NCBI GenBank assembly: GCA_947259435.1
Contig: CAMYMP010000273.1
Span: 1-5,056, forward strand
Direction of reading: 5' to 3'
DNA: 5,056 bases
Source of the DNA: an uncultured Woeseiaceae bacterium
GTDB taxonomy: Bacteria; Pseudomonadota; Gammaproteobacteria; Woeseiales; Woeseiaceae
This document shows positions 1 through 5,056 of this stretch, piece by piece (position 1 is the stretch's first letter; each line of letters starts with the position of its first letter). The translations under genes and the position numbers were made by a program. The notes below the pieces were generated by a model. It was not told the DNA's origin. It did not search any database and worked only from the letters and a program-made list of their open reading frames with translations.

Positions 1-733
1 TCTCGGCTTCGGCGACGTGTTCGGCGCATGGTTTGGTCCGCGCTATCTTGTCGGGATGACTTTTGTTCATCGCCCGCCGGTATGCTTTCTTGATCTGCTC
101 ATTGCTTGCCGATTCGTCGACGCCGAGTGCCTCGTAAGCCTGCTCGATGCGCCGCGTATCGGCGTCACCTGCCGGCGAGCGCCGAAATCCTTTTTGTGCA
201 CGAATCATTGCTTCAAGCTGAGCCAAATCGACACGGCCGATATCCAGCTCGTTACAGACGGTCCAGATCACAGCGCGCTCTTTCTGGTGCAGACGATTCT
301 TCGCCATCGCTACTTCGAGCAGCAGGCGAACGAACAAAACACGGAGATCGGCGCGGCGCGCCGCTGCGCGACGCAGCTGCCGGACGGTTTGCACGAGCGG
401 AAACGCCGCGCTCTTACCGTCATCGAACCAGTTGATAGCGTTGCGAACATTGGCTGGGCCCAGCCCGAGGCGGTGCATCACCGCGCGCGCTGCGCGAATC
501 TCCTCCTCGCTGACGCGGCCGTCCAGCTTCGAAATATGACCCATCGTCTGAAACAGCGGTTTCAGGTACTCGTCGGGCAGTCGTCCGCGCGGCGTGCCCT
601 GCTTCTCGAAACTGCGGTACCGCTGCGCGAAGCCGCGGTCAAACTGATGCCCGAGAATCAGACCGAGGACAACGAACCAGGGCTTAAAGGTCAGCAGGCC
701 CGCCAATGTGCCGATTATTTTGCCCCAGTACAA
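1..733 (-). CDS. djlA: DjlA, membrane-anchored DnaJ-like co-chaperone (3' end outside window)
   Basis: DjlA is an inner-membrane J-domain protein that stimulates DnaK's ATPase; in E. coli it is linked to envelope stress and capsule signalling (family knowledge). Reading the minus strand gives 244 residues. Residues 3-34 (WGKIIG...VVLGLILGHQFDRG) match the N-terminal transmembrane dimerisation segment. Residues about 55-165 form a TerB-like helical domain (FQTMGHISKLDGRVSEEEI; LHQKERAVIWTVCNELDI). A J-domain starts near residue 190, and its HPD motif is at 226-228 (HPDK). The last 25 or so residues lie beyond the left edge, judging from the 271-residue E. coli protein. Two in-frame TGA codons lie just upstream, so the only plausible start is TTG at 733-731, giving MYWGK against E. 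coli MQYWGK. The upstream Shine-Dalgarno is weak (a GAG only). The glycine-rich part of the membrane segment is replaced by FKPWF. The gene is divergent from purC. Identity is confident; the exact start is less so. Confidence 0.93.
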   Translation of the reverse strand, partial: MYWGKIIGTLAGLLTFKPWFVVLGLILGHQFDRGFAQRYRSFEKQGTPRGRLPDEYLKPLFQTMGHISKLDGRVSEEEIRAARAVMHRLGLGPANVRNAINWFDDGKSAAFPLVQTVRQLRRAAARRADLRVLFVRLLLEVAMAKNRLHQKERAVIWTVCNELDIGRVDLAQLEAMIRAQKGFRRSPAGDADTRRIEQAYEALGVDESASNEQIKKAYRRAMNKSHPDKIARTKPCAEHVAEAE

Positions 734-800
734 TCCGGAATCTCATCATGGGTCGTGGGCCAATCCTAACGTCTGTGCGCTACGTTTCCTATGGCAGCGC

Positions 801-829
801 TTGCCTCACTCATGCCGAACAGCGATCAT
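801..829 (+). promoter_or_regulatory. Possible weak sigma-70 promoter for purC
   Basis: TTGCCT (801-806) and GATCAT (824-829) are separated by 17 bases, each matching four of six consensus positions. Transcription would start near 836, shortly before the preferred purC start at 863 and downstream of the alternative ATGs at 791, 812 and 833. The match is weak enough to occur by chance. No equally good promoter for djlA was seen on the other strand of this spacer. Confidence 0.2.
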
Positions 830-846
830 CCCATGGTCGCGCAACC

Positions 847-850
847 GGAG
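847..850 (+). promoter_or_regulatory. Probable ribosome binding site of purC
   Basis: GGAG lies 12 bases before the ATG at 863. The spacing is slightly long, but this is the best purine-rich site in front of any of the candidate starts (791, 812, 833, 863), and it favours 863. Confidence 0.4.
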
Positions 851-862
851 ACCACCGCCACC

Positions 863-1759
863 ATGAATTCCGCCGACGCACTGTTTGAATCGCAGCTGCC
901 CGGCCTGCCGCTGATCGGACGCGGCAAAGTCCGGGATATCTACAGTGTGGACGATGATCATCTGTTGATCGTGACGACAGATCGTCTTTCGGCCTATGAC
1001 GTCGTGCTGCCTGACCCGATGCCCATGAAAGGCTACGTCCTGACGCAGATTTCGCTGTTCTGGTTTCGGATGATGGCCGATCTGGTCGACAATCAGCTGA
1101 CCAGCCTGACCGTAGACGATGTCCTAACCGATGCCGCCGCCGCGAAACGGCTGCGAGACCGCACCCTAGTCGTCAAACGGCTCAAGCCTCTGCCGATCGA
1201 GGCGGTCGTGCGCGGCTACCTTATCGGCTCCGGCTGGCGCGACTACCTTGAAACCGGCAAGGTCTGCGGCATTGACCTGCCGCCTGGCCTCGAACAGGCC
1301 GAGAAGTTACCGCAGACGCTGTTCACACCGGCCAGCAAAGCGGCGGCAGGCGATCATGACGAGAACATCAGCTTCGATGCTGTCATCGATTTGATCGGCG
1401 ACAAGCTCGCGCATCGGGTTCGCGACCTGTCGATCGCTATTTACGAACGTGCAGCAGAATATGCGCTTGGGCGCGGCATTATCATTGCGGATACCAAATT
1501 CGAATTTGGTGTCGACGGCGAAGGCCGTCTTTATCTGATCGATGAGGTATTGACTCCCGACTCATCACGTTTCTGGCCGGTCGAGGACTATCGCACCGGT
1601 ATCAGTCCGCCGAGCTTTGACAAACAATTCGTGCGAGACTACCTCGATACGCTCGATTGGGACAAAACGGCGCCCGGCCCGGCACTGCCGGACGACGTGC
1701 TGCGACGTACCAGCGAAAAGTACCAGGAGGCCTACGCCCGCCTCACGGGCGCCGCATAG
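863..1759 (+). CDS. purC: Phosphoribosylaminoimidazole-succinocarboxamide (SAICAR) synthase
   Basis: The enzyme joins CAIR and L-aspartate using ATP to make SAICAR, a late cytosolic step of de novo purine synthesis. The 298-residue product is the longer SAICAR synthase form typical of many proteobacteria and yeast, not the roughly 237-residue E. coli form. Visible motifs, in order: GKVRD (21-25) in the nucleotide-binding N-terminal part, [11 protein letters not shown] (39-49), signature 1 [15 protein letters not shown] (110-124), signature 2 ADTKFEFG (209-216), and [12 protein letters not shown] (227-238). The start at 863 gives [17 protein letters not shown], which fits the usual short leader before the GLPL/GKVRD block. 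ATGs at 791, 812 and 833 are in frame and would add up to 24 residues with no family resemblance. No key residue appears lost. It is first in an apparent unit with the yihY-like gene 10 bases downstream. Confidence 0.96.
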   Translation: MNSADALFESQLPGLPLIGRGKVRDIYSVDDDHLLIVTTDRLSAYDVVLPDPMPMKGYVLTQISLFWFRMMADLVDNQLTSLTVDDVLTDAAAAKRLRDRTLVVKRLKPLPIEAVVRGYLIGSGWRDYLETGKVCGIDLPPGLEQAEKLPQTLFTPASKAAAGDHDENISFDAVIDLIGDKLAHRVRDLSIAIYERAAEYALGRGIIIADTKFEFGVDGEGRLYLIDEVLTPDSSRFWPVEDYRTGISPPSFDKQFVRDYLDTLDWDKTAPGPALPDDVLRRTSEKYQEAYARLTGAA

Positions 1760-1769
1760 ACAAGCATCC

Positions 1770-3086
1770 ATGATACCGACGCTTCGCACCAAGCTTGACG
1801 ACATTGTCTGGGGATTCAGGCTTGAAAAGAGCGGTATGCCCGGACGTGTACTTGCCGTCATTCTGCGCTACCTGTTTGGACTAACCCGCGACATGTTCTC
1901 GGGGCAGCTATCGCTGCGCGCGATGAGTCTGGTTTACACGACTCTGCTGGCGATCGTACCGCTGATAGCCTTCAGCTTCTCGGTACTGCAGGGCTTCGGC
2001 GTTCACAACCGGCTCGAACCGCTGCTGTTTGAATTGCTCTCGCCGCTAGGCGATCAGGGTGCCGAAATCACCAGGCAGATCATCGAACTCGTCGATGGCG
2101 TGCGGGGCGGTGTACTGGGTGGCATCAGCTTCGCGTTCTTTATCTACACCGCCGTATCCATGGTTCAAAAGGTCGAGGAGAGCTTCAACTACGTCTGGTA
2201 TGTCGCGGAGACTCGCAGCCTGGCGCGACGGCTGACCGAATACATGATCGTGCTACTAATTGGTCCGGTCGTGATCGTTATCGCCCTGGGCATGATTGCC
2301 TCATTACGCAGTAATACGCTCGTGCAGCTATTCCTGACGAGCGAAGCGATCGGCCCGCTAATCGCCGTGACCAACAAGCTGACACCATACTTGCTCGTAA
2401 CCGCGGTCTTTACTTTTCTTTATATGTACATGCCTAACACGCGCGTACGCTTCAGATCGGCGCTCGTCGGCGGCATTGCCGGCGGTTTCATATGGGCAAG
2501 CATCAGCGCCATCTTCGCGACGTTTGTCCTGTACTCAACGCGTACGCAATTGATTTACTCCGGTTTTGCCATCGCAATCATCACCTTGATCTGGCTGTAT
2601 CTGAATTGGCTGGTTCTACTTATTGGTGCGCAGCTCGCCTATTACTTTCAGAACCCTGCATTTCTACGTATAGGGCGCCGTGAGCCGCGCTTGTCGAACG
2701 CAATGCGCGAGCGGCTTGCGCTCAATATCATGCTCCTTGTCGGCCGCGCGTTTCGTGACCCAGCCAGCTCCATCACGGCTGAGGAGATCAGCGACAATCT
2801 GCGCATGCCCTCTATCGCACTGGCGCCGGTCATCACGGCTCTGGAAGACGGTGGCCTGCTGGCCACAACGGAAAAGGAAGACCTGTTGCCGGGCAAAGAC
2901 ATGGCGACCATTCGGCTGGACGATATTCTGTCTATCGTCCGCGTACATGGCGAAACCGGCTCCTATCGGGACCCCAAATGGTCGGGCGAAATCGATGCGC
3001 TCGGAAAAGATCTTGATGACGCGGTGCTGGCAACCGTGGGCACCCGAACGCTCGTTGATTTGTTAGAGCCCGCCGCAGGGGAATAG
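1770..3086 (+). CDS. YihY/BrkB-family inner-membrane protein with C-terminal winged-helix-like domain
   Basis: This belongs to the YihY/UPF0761 (BrkB, formerly and wrongly 'ribonuclease BN') family of inner-membrane proteins, whose biochemical role is not firmly established. The 438-residue product shows about six hydrophobic segments near residues 49-73, 113-133, 158-179, 203-221, 231-255 and 263-293. Family features include SLRAMSLVYTTLLAIVPL (48-65), VQKVEESFNYVW (132-143), and the NWLVLLIGAQLAYYFQNP stretch (279-296). Residues about 310-370 (ERLALNIMLLVGRAF, ITAEEISDNLRMP, VITALEDGGLLA) resemble a winged-helix fold and form a cytoplasmic extension, which E. coli YihY (about 290 residues) lacks. 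The ATG at 1770 is chosen because the open frame further upstream runs inside purC and has no family similarity. No good Shine-Dalgarno precedes it, so it may depend on coupling to purC, 10 bases upstream. Its stop is two bases from the next start. Family is certain, function is not. Confidence 0.92.
   Translation: MIPTLRTKLDDIVWGFRLEKSGMPGRVLAVILRYLFGLTRDMFSGQLSLRAMSLVYTTLLAIVPLIAFSFSVLQGFGVHNRLEPLLFELLSPLGDQGAEITRQIIELVDGVRGGVLGGISFAFFIYTAVSMVQKVEESFNYVWYVAETRSLARRLTEYMIVLLIGPVVIVIALGMIASLRSNTLVQLFLTSEAIGPLIAVTNKLTPYLLVTAVFTFLYMYMPNTRVRFRSALVGGIAGGFIWASISAIFATFVLYSTRTQLIYSGFAIAIITLIWLYLNWLVLLIGAQLAYYFQNPAFLRIGRREPRLSNAMRERLALNIMLLVGRAFRDPASSITAEEISDNLRMPSIALAPVITALEDGGLLATTEKEDLLPGKDMATIRLDDILSIVRVHGETGSYRDPKWSGEIDALGKDLDDAVLATVGTRTLVDLLEPAAGE
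3077..3082 (+). promoter_or_regulatory. Ribosome binding site selecting the GTG start of the cotransporter gene
   Basis: AGGGGA sits six bases before GTG at 3089 but 18 bases before the alternative in-frame ATG at 3101. It therefore decides in favour of GTG. The site lies inside the end of the yihY-like gene, consistent with tight translational linkage. Confidence 0.6.
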
Positions 3087-3088
3087 CA

Positions 3089-3565
3089 GTGGATAACAGT
3101 ATGCTCGATATCTGGCCGATGCTTATCGGCCTGCTCGGCGGTCTGGCCATATTCTTGTTCGGCCTGGACCAGCTTACCGACATGCTCAAGGCGACAGCCG
3201 GTGCACGCATGCGGGATGGGCTCGCTCGCATCACGACCAATCGTTTCAGAGGCGTGCTGGCGGGTGCCTTTACAACGGCCGTCATCCAGTCGTCTTCCGT
3301 GACCACGGTCCTCGTCGTCGGATTCGCGTCAGCTGGGCTGATGACACTGCAACAGTCCATAGGCGTAATCATGGGCGCCAGCATTGGCACGACAGTGACA
3401 GCGCAAATCTTCGCGTTCAAAATCACGCAATATGCACTCGTGGCCGTCATCATCGGCTTCACTATGCAGTTCTTCTTTCAGAGTCACCGGGTGAAGCGCT
3501 ACGGCATGATGGTGCTGGGTCTCGGGCTCGTGTTCTACGGCATGAACATGATGGGCGACTGCTGA
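3089..3565 (+). CDS. Na/Pi cotransporter family protein, N-terminal fragment
   Basis: This is the first half of a PF02690-type Na+-dependent phosphate transporter, an inner-membrane protein that moves phosphate with sodium. The 158-residue frame contains a hydrophobic segment at about 8-26 (LLGGLAIFLFGLDQLTDML continues to 33), the conserved VIQSSSVTTV (66-75) and GASIGTTVTAQ (96-106) of the first repeat, and further membrane segments at about 114-131 and 138-153. It then stops at MGDC. Full family members carry a second repeat here, so this fragment alone is unlikely to form a complete transport path. The GTG start is chosen because AGGGGA lies six bases upstream; ATG at 3101 would remove only four residues. 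It follows the yihY-like stop by two bases, which points to co-transcription. Confidence 0.85.
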   Translation: MDNSMLDIWPMLIGLLGGLAIFLFGLDQLTDMLKATAGARMRDGLARITTNRFRGVLAGAFTTAVIQSSSVTTVLVVGFASAGLMTLQQSIGVIMGASIGTTVTAQIFAFKITQYALVAVIIGFTMQFFFQSHRVKRYGMMVLGLGLVFYGMNMMGDC

Positions 3566-3612
3566 GCGCAGGTTTCACAGCACTCATCCAAAGCTCCTCC
3601 GCGACCACAGGC

Positions 3613-4719
3613 GTGATTATCGTCCTCGGCAGCCAAAGCCTGATCTCGCTCGAACAAGGAATTGCGCTCGTGTTCGGCGCCAACATCGGCACCTGTGTAA
3701 CGGCGCTGCTGGCGGCGATTGGCAAACAACGACAGGGCATGCGCCCGGCGTTCATTCACGTGCTTTTCAACGTCGTCGGTGTTCTGATCTGGATAAGCTT
3801 CATCGACGAGCTCGCGCGGTTTTCACGCTGGCTGTCGCCAACAGCCCCGGAGCTCTCAGGAGCCGCGCAGCTCGCCGCTGAGATCCCGCGGCAGATCGCC
3901 AATGCGCACACGCTGTTCAACGTCGGCAACACGCTGATATTCATCTGGTTCATTGGACCATTGGCCTGGTTCGTGACCAAACTCGTCCCCGAGAAACGCC
4001 CGACAGAACTAGGCAAAATCGAACCCCGATTCCTGAACACGGCGTTGCTCGAGACGCCATCGTTGGCACTTGATGCGGCACGCATGGAAATCGTCCGCAT
4101 GGCCGGACATGTTATGCCGATGGTCCGCCATATCGGTTCGGCCGTGCTCGGCGGATCACGCGACGATCTCAAACGCATCAAGAAGCTCGATCACGACGTT
4201 GACGTCTTGCACCGCGCAATCGTCAAGTTCCTGGGCAGGGTGTCGCGCGAGGGCCTCGTCCCGAAGGAAACGCAGGCGCTGCAGGACTATCTGAGTATCG
4301 CCACGCTTTACGAAAGCATTGGCGACGTCGTTGAGACGGGTCTCGTCCACGTTGGACGCCAGCGTCTGGAACGCAACGTGCTCATCAGCCCGGATACGCA
4401 GACGATCATCAACGAACTGGCGGACAAAGTGGTTTGGGCTTTGGAAACCGCAACTGAGGCGGTCGATCGCGGCGACGAATCGCTGGCGCGAAAAGTTGTC
4501 AAGTCCAAGCGCGACTTCAATCGAATCGCAGATCAAGTCAGCAGCCGGCTTGTCGAGCGCCTGATTGCAGAAGAGCCGCACCGGACATCGACCTATCGCG
4601 TGGAGAGCCAGCTGGTCGAACACTATCAGCGGATTTTTTATTTCACCAAGCGAATCGCCAAGCTGGTTACCGCAGAGGACATTGCTGAAGAAGATCAATT
4701 GCCGGCAATCGCCACCTAG
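3613..4719 (+). CDS. Na/Pi cotransporter family protein, C-terminal fragment with PhoU-like domain
   Basis: This is the second half of the same transporter. Counted from GTG at 3613, the 368 residues include GANIGTCVTALLAAIG (22-37), membrane segments near 44-65 and 102-122, and a helical PhoU-like domain at about 150-350 (IKKLDHDVDVLHRAIVKFLG; LSIATLYESIGDVVETGLVH). PhoU-like tails are typical of this subfamily and are thought to regulate phosphate movement. The GTG is not a natural start: family similarity in this frame already begins at about 3559, including IQSSSATTG just upstream (3586-3612), and no Shine-Dalgarno is evident. Whether this half is translated alone is unknown. The stop TAG (4717-4719) overlaps the stop of the convergent pmbA gene. 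Confidence 0.8.
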   Translation: MIIVLGSQSLISLEQGIALVFGANIGTCVTALLAAIGKQRQGMRPAFIHVLFNVVGVLIWISFIDELARFSRWLSPTAPELSGAAQLAAEIPRQIANAHTLFNVGNTLIFIWFIGPLAWFVTKLVPEKRPTELGKIEPRFLNTALLETPSLALDAARMEIVRMAGHVMPMVRHIGSAVLGGSRDDLKRIKKLDHDVDVLHRAIVKFLGRVSREGLVPKETQALQDYLSIATLYESIGDVVETGLVHVGRQRLERNVLISPDTQTIINELADKVVWALETATEAVDRGDESLARKVVKSKRDFNRIADQVSSRLVERLIAEEPHRTSTYRVESQLVEHYQRIFYFTKRIAKLVTAEDIAEEDQLPAIAT

Positions 4720-5056
4720 CTGCCGGCTATCGTCATCTCTTCGACGAGCAGGGAACCACAACGAATGCCGCCGCGTATATCCTGATCGCTGCCGATTGCC
4801 GATATTCGCGGGTAAAGATCGCGCAGGTTGCCGGCAATCGTTATCTCGTGCACAGGATACTGAATCTCGCCGTTCTCCACCCACTGCCCGACGGCGCCGC
4901 GCGAGTAGTCGCCAGTCACGGGATTCACGCCGTGCCCGATCAGTTCTTCCACGACGAGGCCCGTGCCCATCACGGCAATCATTTCCGCAAGATCGCCGGC
5001 GTTGCCCGGCACGATCAGGTTCTGCGCACCGCCGGCGTTTGCAGTAGTGCGCAAGC
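4716..5056 (-). CDS. pmbA: PmbA/TldE, metalloprotease-family partner of TldD (5' part outside window)
   Basis: PmbA (TldE) forms a complex with TldD that cleaves peptides; in E. coli it removes the microcin B17 leader and takes part in CcdA antitoxin degradation. The catalytic zinc site is in TldD (family knowledge). Only the last 112 residues are present, about a quarter of the roughly 450-residue protein. They match the conserved C-terminal domain: ANAGGAQN, MGTGLVVEELIGHGV, NPVTGDYSRGAVGQWVENGE, IQYPVHEITIAGNLRDLYPRI and CGSLLVEEMTIAGS at the end. The frame is open to the right edge. A TTG at 5054 is an internal leucine codon, not a start. The stop (CTA on the plus strand, 4716-4718) overlaps the convergent transporter stop by three of four CTAG bases. 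Confidence 0.96.
   Translation of the reverse strand, partial: LRTTANAGGAQNLIVPGNAGDLAEMIAVMGTGLVVEELIGHGVNPVTGDYSRGAVGQWVENGEIQYPVHEITIAGNLRDLYPRISAIGSDQDIRGGIRCGSLLVEEMTIAGS

Larger units (their letters stand above)
3089..4719 (+). pseudogene. Na/Pi cotransporter (NptA/YjbB-like, PhoU-tailed) gene interrupted by internal deletion and frameshift
   Basis: Taken together, the two reading frames here are one Na/Pi-cotransporter gene: a first QSSS-containing membrane repeat, a second QSSS-containing repeat and a C-terminal PhoU-like helical domain. The frames join at about 3553-3568. Before the join the product ends at YGMNMMGD; after it the other frame reads LLSAGFTALIQSSSATTG. In family members these two blocks are separated by about 26 residues (a segment with a PLR...PF...NPLLG-like pattern). 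That segment is absent and the frame moves by one, as a deletion of 3k+1 bases (about 79) would do. An intact product would be near 570 residues, normal for the family. Both halves otherwise keep their conserved motifs and show no further decay, so the lesion is either recent or an assembly error. Confidence 0.75.

Noticed and set aside
17..769. A 250-codon open frame on the plus strand at the left end.
   Set aside because: It is antisense to djlA, whose minus-strand frame has clear DjlA homology and the HPD motif. The plus-strand product resembles nothing I recognise and is a GC-rich shadow.
1493..1510. Perfect 18-bp palindrome ACCAAATTCGAATTTGGT within purC.
   Set aside because: It encodes the conserved TKFEFG signature, whose codons are naturally self-complementary here. 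Coding constraint plus chance explains it better than an operator.
3545..3570. Programmed ribosomal frameshift joining the two transporter halves.
   Set aside because: There is no slippery heptamer or evident stimulatory structure, and about 26 conserved-position residues are missing, which frameshifting alone cannot account for.
4698..4840. TTGCCGGCAATCG repeated at 4699-4711 and 4828-4840, with a 12-bp palindrome ATTGCCGGCAAT at 4698-4709 and another GCCGGC at 4722-4727.
   Set aside because: The second copy and the 4722 GCCGGC encode TIAGN and TIAGS in pmbA, and the first encodes LPAIA at the transporter end. With only two copies and no U-tract, neither a repeat family nor a terminator is supported.
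4156..4884. A 242-codon minus-strand open frame spanning the transporter end and pmbA.
   Set aside because: It overlaps two genes with clear homology, in a different frame from pmbA, and shows no recognisable domain.
1..5056. A previously undescribed defence, mobile or RNA system.
   Set aside because: Almost every base belongs to recognised housekeeping or transporter families. No repeats, integrase, transposase, CRISPR-like array or structured intergenic region was seen, and the longest spacer is only 129 bases.

Overview
The window carries ordinary chromosomal genes of a Gammaproteobacterium with moderately high GC. The evidence is the gene set: a DjlA-type membrane co-chaperone, a long-form (about 300-residue) SAICAR synthase, a YihY/BrkB-family membrane protein with a C-terminal extension, a Na/Pi-cotransporter (NptA/YjbB-like) protein and PmbA/TldE. 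The protein sequences suggest Xanthomonadales/Nevskiales-like lineages, but I cannot assign a genus.

Layout. Positions 733 to 1 (minus strand, cut by the left edge) encode DjlA from a probable TTG start. After a 129-base divergent spacer, three genes run on the plus strand with almost no gaps: purC (863-1759), a yihY-like gene (1770-3086) and a Na/Pi cotransporter reading frame (from 3089). They look like one transcription unit. The 3' end of pmbA enters from the right on the minus strand (edge to 4716). Its stop codon interlocks with the stop of the cotransporter in a shared CTAG.

The one clear anomaly is in the cotransporter gene. The N-terminal half runs into a stop at 3563-3565. The C-terminal half continues in another frame from about 3559, and about 26 residues expected between the two conserved repeat halves are absent. 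The simplest reading is an internal deletion of about 79 bp (3k+1) that also shifts the frame: either a real pseudogenizing lesion or an assembly error.

The genes do not form a dedicated pathway. purC serves purine synthesis, yihY and the transporter are membrane functions, DjlA assists DnaK, and PmbA pairs with TldD in peptide processing. I found no mobile element, CRISPR array, RNA gene or new multigene system.
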